IMG/VR virus record: IMGVR_UViG_3300042556_001734 | Coordinates: 1-22,790 of that record | Direction: 5' to 3' (one strand) | Origin: a virus | Length of the DNA: 22,790 nt | In this document: one piece after another, positions 6,126-12,124 of the stretch | Layout of the letters: every line of letters begins with the position of its first letter | Numbering within the stretch: the stretch's first letter is position 1 | Made by a program: the position numbers and the translations under genes | The notes under the pieces: model-generated | Database searches by the model: none | What the model was told of the DNA's origin: nothing | What the model saw: only the letters and a program-made list of their open reading frames with translations

Positions 6126-6262
6126 AGTCTCGTCTCTCATTCCACGCGGTCAGCGCCGCGCTCGCTTGCCCCGTACCCCGGAGCGTGCGCCATCGGACAG
6201 GCGCGGGCTAGCGCGACGTGCGCTAGTGCCGCCAGCTTGTGCGCGCTGGCGTTGCGCGTGGG
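6126..6262 (-). other. Gap between minus-strand genes
   Basis: No convincing gene lies here. On the minus strand the frame that follows the TGA of the CxxCxGxG protein stays open for 41 codons and ends at TGA over the alternative start at 6140, but it has no standard start codon near its beginning. The leader of the next gene (GAGAGACGAGACT) occupies the last bases. Confidence 0.5.
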
Positions 6263-6511
6263 TCAGAAGATCTTGCAGGTAACGTGCTCCACCTCGTATT
6301 CGCCCCGCCCGCCACATCTAGGGCAGTCCGTGTCCACAATGCGAACCGGAGCTCGCGCGCCGTCCTGTTTGACCCACGCTTCAACGATTTCGAACGTGAG
6401 GGAACCGGGTCCGATTTTGTGCAAGCGCCACGAACCGTCGAACCAAAGCTCCTCGATTGCTTCGACGATCTTGCGGCCCTTGCAAAACGAGCACTGTTGC
6501 ATGGTAATCAC
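6263..6511 (-). CDS. DnaJ-type CxxCxGxG zinc-finger protein (82 aa)
   Basis: Two Cys pairs resemble the DnaJ central zinc-finger repeat: 'CSFCKGRK' at C7/C10 and 'CPRCGGRGE' at C63/C66. About 50 residues of mixed strand and helix lie between them. The two pairs probably share one zinc ion. No J-domain is present, so this is not a DnaJ chaperone; phages and bacteria carry many small proteins with this finger, which can bind unfolded protein or nucleic acid. The start is a GTG that overlaps the upstream stop (GTGA), with GGGGAGGTGG seven bases upstream; an ATG three codons later is the alternative. The function is unknown. Confidence 0.76.
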   Translation of the reverse strand: MITMQQCSFCKGRKIVEAIEELWFDGSWRLHKIGPGSLTFEIVEAWVKQDGARAPVRIVDTDCPRCGGRGEYEVEHVTCKIF

Positions 6512-6864
6512 TGCGCCACCTCCCCACGCGCGCGGGCGAGGGCGGAGCGGGCCGCTTCCATGCGCGGAAACATTCCATGCCCGCGCCGTAGTAAGCGGAT
6601 GTAGTCGAGCACGCCCTCGTCGGACTGCTCGGATAGGTCGCGGACCGACTGCTCTAGATCCGCCAGCGCCGCGTACAAGTCGGGCGCGGCGGCGATCAGG
6701 CGGGCGTTGGCTTCTTGCTCGTGCTTGTACCCGTAGACCGCTGCGATGAGCGCATCGGTCCGCCCGCGCGGCCAATCGGGGTGCGCAATCTTGAGGCACC
6801 CGGCCGGAGCGCCAATGTCCGGGCGCACGCCCCACGGCCCGCGCGTGAATTGCGGCCCGCTCAT
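6508..6864 (-). CDS. Conserved-type phage protein with EANARLIAAAPDLY motif (118 aa)
   Basis: The N-terminus 'SGPQFTRGPWGVRPDIG' and the segment 'HEQEANARLIAAAPDLYAAL' (about residues 48-67) match a pattern found in a very common but uncharacterised set of phage proteins. In these a 'TPGPW'-like start precedes 'ANARLIAAAPELL'. The C-terminal half is helical and charged. These proteins are often found near early genes, and their role is not established. The ATG overlaps the upstream stop (ATGA), and the stop overlaps the next GTG. A longer reading upstream is Arg/Gly-rich and lies on the neighbouring gene, so it was rejected. Confidence 0.8.
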   Translation of the reverse strand: MSGPQFTRGPWGVRPDIGAPAGCLKIAHPDWPRGRTDALIAAVYGYKHEQEANARLIAAAPDLYAALADLEQSVRDLSEQSDEGVLDYIRLLRRGHGMFPRMEAARSALARARGEVAQ

Positions 6865-7262
6865 AAGCGCACCGCCTCTCCGCCCAACTCGGCAAGCGCC
6901 TCCGAGAAAAGCTCCGCACGAACCACGCGCCGATAGCGCAGCGCGCCCTTCTCGTCGCGCTTGTCCTCGTGGATCGAATGGAGCGAGCCAATGCACGCGC
7001 CGTCCGCGTCGTAGGCGTAGCAGGACATAAGGCGCGCGTTCGATCGGTCCTCGTCCGTGTAGCAGTCCTCATCGAGCCACGATGCGTCCGCGTCGTAGTC
7101 CTGCTCCCACTGCACGAACCAGCCGAATGCCGTTCCCTCGCGCTCCGCTCGCGCCAGAGCACGCGCGCACCGTTCGCGCCCTTGCGCCGGAGTCTCGCCA
7201 GCGCCGTAGCTGGACCCCGCGTGCGTGCGGAAGAATCGAACCGCGTCCGAATGCTTGCTCAT
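6861..7262 (-). CDS. Hypothetical acidic protein, first gene of minus-strand cluster (133 aa)
   Basis: I do not recognise this protein. It is the promoter-proximal gene of the minus-strand cluster. The N-terminus is helical and basic ('KHSDAVRFFRTHAGSSYG'). The centre is acidic and aromatic ('WFVQWEQDYDADASWLDEDC') and is followed by 'CYAYDADGACIGSLHSI', probably beta structure. The end 'RVVRAELFSEALAELGGEAV' is helical. GGAGACTGAGACG lies directly before the ATG. A candidate sigma70-like promoter sits about 70 bases upstream. As the first-transcribed gene it may act earliest in infection, but its function is unknown. Confidence 0.75.
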   Translation of the reverse strand: MSKHSDAVRFFRTHAGSSYGAGETPAQGRERCARALARAEREGTAFGWFVQWEQDYDADASWLDEDCYTDEDRSNARLMSCYAYDADGACIGSLHSIHEDKRDEKGALRYRRVVRAELFSEALAELGGEAVRL

Positions 7263-7333
7263 CGTCTCAGTCTCCGTTGCGCCCCCAGTCGAGGGCTGGT
7301 CAGTGTGCTCGGCCCCATGCCTTGCACGTCCCC

Positions 7334-7363
7334 ATTCTATCGACCCGATTGCCTAGGTTTCCA
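7334..7363 (-). promoter_or_regulatory. Candidate sigma70-like promoter for minus-strand cluster
   Basis: On the minus strand TGGAAA (7363-7358) is followed after 18 bases by TAGAAT (7339-7334), matching the -35 consensus at 4 of 6 and the -10 consensus at 5 of 6 positions. A start near 7327 would give a leader of about 65 bases before the ATG at 7262. The spacing is one base longer than ideal. In a host with different sigma factors it may mean little. Confidence 0.32.
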
Positions 7364-7374
7364 CACCTTCCACA

Positions 7375-7400
7375 CTTTCATAAGTTTCTGTTATGTAAAG
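7375..7400. repeat. Bulged inverted repeat in control region
   Basis: CTTTCATAA (7375-7383) pairs with TTATGTAAAG (7391-7400), leaving one unpaired T in the second arm and a 7-base loop. It touches the first AAAGTAGCG motif (7397-7405) and lies just upstream of the candidate minus-strand promoter, so it could be an operator or a cruciform. Confidence 0.5.
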
Positions 7401-7405
7401 TAGCG
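7397..7405 (-). repeat. 9-base motif CGCTACTTT, copy 1 (complement orientation)
   Basis: AAAGTAGCG on the plus strand is the exact complement of the CGCTACTTT units at 7444, 7453 and 7574. Confidence 0.7.
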
Positions 7406-7443
7406 GCCCTAACCCCATATCCCGCGCGCACTTACGCCAGTTT

Positions 7444-7461
7444 CGCTACTTTCGCTACTTT
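7444..7461 (+). repeat. 9-base motif CGCTACTTT, copies 2 and 3 in tandem
   Basis: Two exact units stand head to tail without a spacer. The tandem arrangement and the matches elsewhere in the region suggest a protein-binding array. Confidence 0.75.
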
Positions 7462-7497
7462 CTCCGGGCGCTACGCTATACGGGCGCTCCCCCTCTC

Positions 7498-7513
7498 CAC
7501 ACCTATACGTGTG
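7498..7513. repeat. CACAC/GTGTG dyad around CTATAC
   Basis: Bases 7498-7502 (CACAC) and 7509-7513 (GTGTG) form a short inverted repeat around CTATAC. The heptamer TATACGT occurs at 7504-7510 and again at 7539-7545. Confidence 0.4.
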
Positions 7514-7573
7514 TAGTAATGTTCATAACCTTCATGTGTATACGTAAATGCCTATGGCGCAAGGGCTTACGCT

Positions 7574-7619
7574 CGCTACTTTACCGTCCCAAAACATACT
7601 AACCTTGGGGAAAGTAGCG
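7574..7619. repeat. 9-base motif copies 4 and 5 as an inverted pair
   Basis: CGCTACTTT at 7574-7582 faces AAAGTAGCG at 7611-7619, both exact, with 28 bases between them. The spacing would let two bound proteins meet by looping, or the pair could be an origin or operator element. Confidence 0.7.
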
Positions 7620-7791
7620 AACCTCCATGCGCCCGTGAAAGAGAAGCGCATAGGTGAAAGACAGTGTCCCTTAGCGTCATGGACACGGGCCGGGCAGACA
7701 CGGACGCGCTGGCAACCTATCCACCTGGGACGCAGAGCGAATGGGGTGCAGGGGGCTTGACGGATGCGGGCGCAAGGGCGAGGGTGAAGGC

Positions 7792-8439
7792 GTGGACGCA
7801 CCCGAAACCACGCGAGTTGAGATTGTCCAGAATCTGGACGCGGGCCGAAGCGAGCAACGAGCCGAGCAGAGAATCGGGCCGCACCCCAACTCGCTCGCCA
7901 ACCTGAAGCGCTTCCCCCCTGGCCAGTCAGGCAATCCAGCCGGCCGCCCCAAAGGCTCCAGCCCGCGCCAAGCTGCGATGCGCCTACTCGCGGAGCACGC
8001 GGGCTCGGACGGCGAGGGCGCGATGGCTACGCGCTTGGGACGCGGCTACGTCGAAGCGGTGCGCACCTTAACCGAGCGCATGGCTGACCCGAACGCGTCC
8101 CCATCGGCGCTGGCGAGCTACGGGAAGGCGCTCGAATCACTGACCCGCGCCCTGGCCGAGCTTGACCCCGCGCCGAAGGTGACCGAGCGGCGCGAGACTA
8201 GCCAGCGCGTCGTCCTGTCCCTCTCTGGCAAGCTCCCCGATGCGCCCGCGCAGCTTCCGATAATACCTGTTGTGTTGCACTCGACAGAGCAGATGGGAAG
8301 ATGCGAGGAAGATGCCGCCCCGCGCACAGTCGAGGCAGAGCGAGCGGGCGGGGGGACGTCGGAGACCGGCTCCGGGTCCCATCCTGACGCACCGCTTCCG
8401 TTGCGGAGTACCCCGCCCCCGTCCCCGCCCACACCATAG
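7792..8439 (+). CDS. DUF5681-type protein, probable terminase small subunit (215 aa)
   Basis: Residues 41-55, 'FPPGQSGNPAGRPKG', match the highly recognisable DUF5681 motif, found near the N-terminus of phage proteins encoded close to terminase genes. The following helices ('RQAAMRLLAEHAG', 'YVEAVRTLTERMADP', 'ALASYGKALESLTRALAEL') suit a DNA-binding, oligomer-forming small subunit that recognises the packaging site. The last 60 residues are Pro/Gly/Ser-rich and probably disordered. The GTG start at 7792 has GAGGGTGAAGGC before it; an ATG at 7741 is in frame but adds a low-complexity Gly/Arg segment without a good site. The large subunit lies 5.2 kb downstream, which is unusually far. The motif is certain; the terminase role is inferred. 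Confidence 0.72.
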   Translation: MDAPETTRVEIVQNLDAGRSEQRAEQRIGPHPNSLANLKRFPPGQSGNPAGRPKGSSPRQAAMRLLAEHAGSDGEGAMATRLGRGYVEAVRTLTERMADPNASPSALASYGKALESLTRALAELDPAPKVTERRETSQRVVLSLSGKLPDAPAQLPIIPVVLHSTEQMGRCEEDAAPRTVEAERAGGGTSETGSGSHPDAPLPLRSTPPPSPPTP

Positions 8440-8462
8440 GGGGGGGCCTCGACGCGAGCGCG

Positions 8463-8473
8463 ATGGGTCCCAT
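8463..8473. repeat. Palindrome ATGGGTCCCAT, copy 1
   Basis: This is a perfect 5-base inverted repeat around a central T. A related partial site, GGGTCCCAT, occurs at 8374-8382 inside the upstream gene. Confidence 0.7.
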
Positions 8474-8512
8474 GCGTGACGGCCCCGGCATGGGGTGGCA
8501 CATAATCCCAGC

Positions 8513-8527
8513 AGATGGGTCCCATCT
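8513..8527. repeat. Palindrome AGATGGGTCCCATCT, copy 2
   Basis: The same 11-base core as at 8463 is extended to a 15-base palindrome. The two centres (8468 and 8520) are 52 bases apart, close to five helical turns. Confidence 0.72.
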
Positions 8528-8561
8528 TGCACCGGCCTGCGTGCTTGCGTAGAAACTAGCC

Positions 8562-8930
8562 ATGCCGTTCACCGTGACGACGATCAACTGGCTGGACGAG
8601 GACGACAGCGCGCCGGTGTTGCAGGGTTCGGATTTCATCGACGTGGTGACGTTCTCGGGTTGGGCTGGGTCGTGGTCTGGTTTTTTGGTGCGCGGTCAGT
8701 TGCGGGAGGACTTTGGGACGGCGTTGCTGGCTGAGATCAAATGCACGATCTTGGACGTGGACGCGCGGACGGTTCGGTTCTTTATCCCGGCTGCGGTGAC
8801 GGCTGAGATTGACGTTGACTGTGGGCGTTGGGATGCGGAGCTGTACCGTTTTGACGAGTCTGGTGCGGAGACATCGGTGATGCGATTTGTGCAGGGCCGT
8901 TGGGAGCTTTCGAGGGAAGTGACGCGATGA
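8562..8930 (+). CDS. Small virion or tail-associated protein, BppU N-domain-like pattern (122 aa)
   Basis: The protein is mostly beta structure: 'SGFLVRGQLREDFG' with 'ILDVDARTVRFFIPAAVTAEID', then 'RWDAELYRFDESG' and 'RFVQGRWELSREVTR'. An ending of the form 'WD-x-E-L ... V-x-G-x(5)S-x-EVTR' recurs in small phage tail or baseplate proteins of the type that also form the N-terminal domain of BppU-like receptor-binding subunits; this is a pattern match, not a search result. Codon choice differs by eye from its neighbours, with many TTG, GGT, TTT and GCT codons where they prefer C-ending ones, so it may have a different history. Its stop overlaps the next start (ATGA). The distant counterpart at 13221 flanks the other side of the same module. 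Confidence 0.55.
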   Translation: MPFTVTTINWLDEDDSAPVLQGSDFIDVVTFSGWAGSWSGFLVRGQLREDFGTALLAEIKCTILDVDARTVRFFIPAAVTAEIDVDCGRWDAELYRFDESGAETSVMRFVQGRWELSREVTR

Positions 8931-10909
8931 ATGCTTTCTACGGTGGCGCGAGTCGAGGCGAGCAGGACGCGCTTTTGGCGTCGGCTGACCGGGTGAACAT
9001 GAGCGTCCCGGACGTGAACGACCCCCGCCCGGTGGTGCTGGCGTCGGGCACGGCGAACGTGGTGTTCTTCCAGGGCAACACGCGGCTCGCGCCGTTCAAC
9101 GGGACTGCCGAGACGGTCACGCGCGGGAGCACGACTTACGCGGGCAGCGGTGGGCCGGTGGGCCTGCGGCTGGGCAACACGAACGCCGACGACATTGGGC
9201 CTGCGTACCAGGGGTTCATTACGGCGTACAACCTCAGCGGCTCGCACACGGGAAATCGGCAGATGCGCGTCTCGCTGCGCGGCTCTGGAGGCAGCGGCAC
9301 GGCTGCGCAGATCAACGCCACTCGTCAAAGCATCGTGCTCGCCGAGGACGTGGAGTACCGAGTCATTGTGTGGCCGCACACGCAGGCAATTGCGTCGGGC
9401 GGGAAGGCGTTGCCTGCGCCTGAGGACTTGGCTGGGTGCTTCATCTATCGCGTGAACGCGACGGACGCTGCGCACGCGACGATCAACTACTACGGCGGTC
9501 GCAACGCGGCTGGCACGGCAAACGACGTGGCCAACGAGTCGCCGTTCATTCCGCTCGACCTCGTCTCGTCGCCGACGCTCGCGGGGTACTCGACGTTCGT
9601 TGAGACTCCGGCCGCTGGCGACCTCGTGTTCATCGTGGACTACGAGCTTCAGGACCTTGACGGTGATGGCACGCCCGAGACGGACGTGTACATGCTGGAG
9701 GACCAGCGCGGCGACGCGCACGAGTTAACCTACACGGGCACGCGCGGGGCGGCTGGGTCACGGGGGATTTGGTATCCGTACGTGAGCCTCCAGAGCGCGG
9801 GCGGGCTGTGTAACGCGACGCAGTTGGTGTCGATCGACGCGCCGTTCCCGAGTGCTCGCGGCAACACGGAGCAGAACTGGTACTTGACGCCATCGGTCAC
9901 GATTCCGCCGGGGACGTGGACCAACGGGCAGACGGTGACGTTCCGCACGACGGGTAACGTGTCGTGGGGTAGTGCGACGCTCGGGATCGAGTTGCTCATG
10001 TTCTTCTCAAACGCGGAGAAGAATGGCTGGGATCCGTGGGCGCACGAGTCGGCGGGCTGGAACGGCTCGGTCGCGCACTGGTTTGAGAAGGGTCCGTACC
10101 AAGCGTTCACGGGCGGCGTGTGGGACGAGGCGAGCAAGACTCTCACGGTCGCGGGCAGTGGCATCGGCGACTTGGGCGCGGCGTGCCTGTGGGTGACGGG
10201 CGGCACGGGCGCTGACATTGAGCCTGTGCTGATCGACAACGACCCCAGCACGGGTAGCAGCGGCGACGACCTGATCGTGCTCACGTCGATCGGTGCGAGC
10301 GCGGACACGGAGACCGACATCACGGGATTCGTGGGCGGGATCGCCTCCACCGTGGGGTCTGAGACGTGGGTGAGCGGCAAGCTCAACAACAACGGCGCGG
10401 TCGGTCCCGTGCTTATCCTGCAATCGGATGCGGTTGCAAGCGCGGGCGCGGTGAACTTCTCGATCGAGGTGCGCATCACGCACATCTCGCAGCCTCTCAG
10501 CGACGGCGCGACGGGCACACATGCGTTCAACGTCGAGGCCGAGTTCCGCATCGGCGGCGGCGGTGCGACGCACACTGGCACGGCTGGCTCGGCGTCCGTG
10601 TCGCGCACGTTCCGCTCGTGCTCACACAGCGTTGCGCGCGACATCGTGAACCTGTTCACGGAGCACTTGGGCATCACGGTGCTGATGCGCTCGGTTGAGG
10701 GCACGTCGGGCACGGGCGACATCAACATCCCCGGCGTCCACGGCTGGTATCCGCGCTCGCCCTACAACCCGAAGAACGGGATGGGCTGGCCGCTGCGCTT
10801 CAACTCGTCCAACGTGTACCAGACGGTGGCGACGGCGAGCACGGAGAATGCCGTGCTGCTTCGCCCGCGCGAGTGGGAGTTCATCTACAACGGGTCGCAG
10901 AGCAAGTAA
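8927..10909 (+). CDS. Putative virion adsorption or fibre protein (660 aa)
   Basis: I do not recognise a named family. The protein is rich in Gly, Thr, Ser, Asn and short beta strands, has no membrane span or signal peptide, and is long, as expected of a fibre or tail appendage. A calcium-binding-type loop is visible at D243-D253 ('DLDGDGTPETD', ligands D243, D245, D247 and E251 or D253). Segments such as 'GTWTNGQTVTFRTTGNVSWGSATLGIELLMFFSNAEKNGW' in part suggest jelly-roll sheets. The ATG at 8927 has GAGGGAAG upstream and overlaps the previous stop (ATGA). The stop overlaps the hydrolase start as TAATG, so the two proteins are likely made together and may work on the same surface structure. 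The role is inferred from position and composition. Confidence 0.55.
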   Translation: MNAFYGGASRGEQDALLASADRVNMSVPDVNDPRPVVLASGTANVVFFQGNTRLAPFNGTAETVTRGSTTYAGSGGPVGLRLGNTNADDIGPAYQGFITAYNLSGSHTGNRQMRVSLRGSGGSGTAAQINATRQSIVLAEDVEYRVIVWPHTQAIASGGKALPAPEDLAGCFIYRVNATDAAHATINYYGGRNAAGTANDVANESPFIPLDLVSSPTLAGYSTFVETPAAGDLVFIVDYELQDLDGDGTPETDVYMLEDQRGDAHELTYTGTRGAAGSRGIWYPYVSLQSAGGLCNATQLVSIDAPFPSARGNTEQNWYLTPSVTIPPGTWTNGQTVTFRTTGNVSWGSATLGIELLMFFSNAEKNGWDPWAHESAGWNGSVAHWFEKGPYQAFTGGVWDEASKTLTVAGSGIGDLGAACLWVTGGTGADIEPVLIDNDPSTGSSGDDLIVLTSIGASADTETDITGFVGGIASTVGSETWVSGKLNNNGAVGPVLILQSDAVASAGAVNFSIEVRITHISQPLSDGATGTHAFNVEAEFRIGGGGATHTGTAGSASVSRTFRSCSHSVARDIVNLFTEHLGITVLMRSVEGTSGTGDINIPGVHGWYPRSPYNPKNGMGWPLRFNSSNVYQTVATASTENAVLLRPREWEFIYNGSQSK

Positions 10910-12123
10910 TGGTCTACACCGGCCTCAACACGAACTTCACCTTCACGCGCGCAACGAGCGACGCGCCCGGCGCAATCACGGCGACCGGTCCGAACCGGCG
11001 CGTGTTCTGGTCTGGCGGCATGGCTGGCCAGTGCTCGATCGCGTGCTGGCGTCCGAGCGCGAGCTTCACAAACGCGGGATGGGTGCTGCACGTGCGCGGC
11101 GGGTTGGGCTACAACCCCGGCGAGCGCGGCGCGTACGACGCGAGCGCGTTCAATGCGTTCTTGGAACACTTCATCTCGCGCGGGTACGTCGTGTTCTCGA
11201 TCGACTACCCCGGCAACGCGAGCAACCTCTCGGGCACCGCGCCCATGAACGACCTGCGCCCACTGGCCATGTGGCCGGATGCGGTGTTCTGGGTAGGTCG
11301 CTGCATCCAAGAGATCAAGGACAACGCGGACTCGACGACCACGCTGGGCGCGACGTTGCTCGGCGCGGGCAACTCGATCGACCCTCGGTTTGGCGTGTAC
11401 CTGGGCAACTCGTGGGGCGGCACGATTGGTCTCATGCTTGCGTGTATGCCTGACTCGCTCATGGCTCGCTTTGCCTCGCCGTACATCGGGCGCGCAGGCA
11501 ACGTTCCGCGCAGCTCGCACCGCATGAAGGTGGTGGCGACGAACGAGGCGCAAATCGACCTCACGCAGTTCGACATTGAGCCGAGCACGCCATCGCAGAA
11601 GCCCGACTACCTGCTCGGCGAGATCTACATGAGCGACCGCGCGCAGTGGTTGCATCGCACAGACTCGCGCGACAAGTGGAGCACGACGCCGATCTCCGAG
11701 AAGAAGATGAGCCCGTGGTGGATGCTCAAGCGCAACTACCCCGAGACGGCCGACGTGCTGTTCATGGGGCGCTGGCCCACGGGGCTCGTGACGGGCGGAA
11801 CGCCTGCCGCGCCAATCCCCGAGGAGGCGAACATCACGCCCGATGACTTTGTGCCGGGGCGCTTGCCGACCGCGCAGATGCGCACGGATGGCAAGGCGTG
11901 GCGCGATCCACACAACCCGTTCCAAGCGCGTGCGTGGCGTGATGCGCTGCTCTCGTACGGGTCAAGTTCGAGCTCACTGATCCGCAAGAGCGAAGTGCGC
12001 TGGGGCGTCAACTCAAGCTCTGGAGCGTTTGCCAACGCTGGAGGCGCTCGCCCTGGGAACGCGGCCTGGGCCGAGCAGGTTTTCAACGCCGCAGTGACGC
12101 ACGCGGGCTACCCGGAGGCATGA
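10909..12123 (+). CDS. Alpha/beta hydrolase, putative virion esterase (404 aa)
   Basis: The fold is supported by 'FISRGYVVFSIDYPG', the usual strand and oxyanion-hole region of alpha/beta hydrolases, followed by the nucleophile elbow 'GNSWGG' with S168 in a G-x-S-x-G setting. H335 in 'RDPHNPFQARAW' is a good candidate for the catalytic histidine; the acid is not certain. Such enzymes cleave ester bonds, and phages use them to deacetylate capsule or lipopolysaccharide, or, as LysB, to cleave mycolate esters. The LysB elbow is usually written GYSQG, which differs from this one. Its place among putative fibre genes suggests a tail-mounted enzyme rather than a lysis enzyme. No signal peptide is seen. 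The start is the ATG in TAATG with the upstream gene. Confidence 0.75.
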   Translation: MVYTGLNTNFTFTRATSDAPGAITATGPNRRVFWSGGMAGQCSIACWRPSASFTNAGWVLHVRGGLGYNPGERGAYDASAFNAFLEHFISRGYVVFSIDYPGNASNLSGTAPMNDLRPLAMWPDAVFWVGRCIQEIKDNADSTTTLGATLLGAGNSIDPRFGVYLGNSWGGTIGLMLACMPDSLMARFASPYIGRAGNVPRSSHRMKVVATNEAQIDLTQFDIEPSTPSQKPDYLLGEIYMSDRAQWLHRTDSRDKWSTTPISEKKMSPWWMLKRNYPETADVLFMGRWPTGLVTGGTPAAPIPEEANITPDDFVPGRLPTAQMRTDGKAWRDPHNPFQARAWRDALLSYGSSSSSLIRKSEVRWGVNSSSGAFANAGGARPGNAAWAEQVFNAAVTHAGYPEA

Positions 12124-12124
12124 G

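Larger units (their letters stand above)
7263..7791. promoter_or_regulatory. Divergent intergenic control region, possible origin
   Basis: This 529-base stretch lies between the minus-strand early cluster and the plus-strand late genes and has no convincing gene. Bases about 7330-7620 are visibly richer in A and T than the rest of the window. The region contains five copies of a 9-base motif (CGCTACTTT or its complement), a bulged stem-loop at 7375-7400, a CACAC/GTGTG dyad at 7498-7513 and two TATACGT copies. Its place between two divergent transcription units fits a promoter-operator region. The repeats and AT-rich stretch would also fit a replication origin. Which of these it is cannot be decided here. 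Confidence 0.65.
8440..8561. promoter_or_regulatory. Intergenic region with paired palindromes
   Basis: This 122-base gap has no gene. It contains two copies of ATGGGTCCCAT and lacks a clear Shine-Dalgarno sequence before the ATG at 8562. It is the longest break in the plus-strand late operon and may carry an operator, a processing site or a packaging signal. Confidence 0.5.

Noticed and set aside
7465-7488. Direct repeat CGGGCGCT in the control region
   Set aside because: Only two copies of an 8-base GC-rich word, which is not remarkable in this sequence.
7532-7906. Open frames on both strands across the control region (for example 7548-7760 plus, 7532-7801 minus, 7679-7906 plus)
   Set aside because: They have no ribosome-binding sites, no recognisable domain, and the repeat motifs lie inside them. 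The region's composition does not look coding.
8678-8690. A U UUU UUG slippery heptamer in the 122-residue gene
   Set aside because: A -1 shift would end after about 18 codons without a sensible product, and no tail assembly chaperone pair is nearby. Probably chance.
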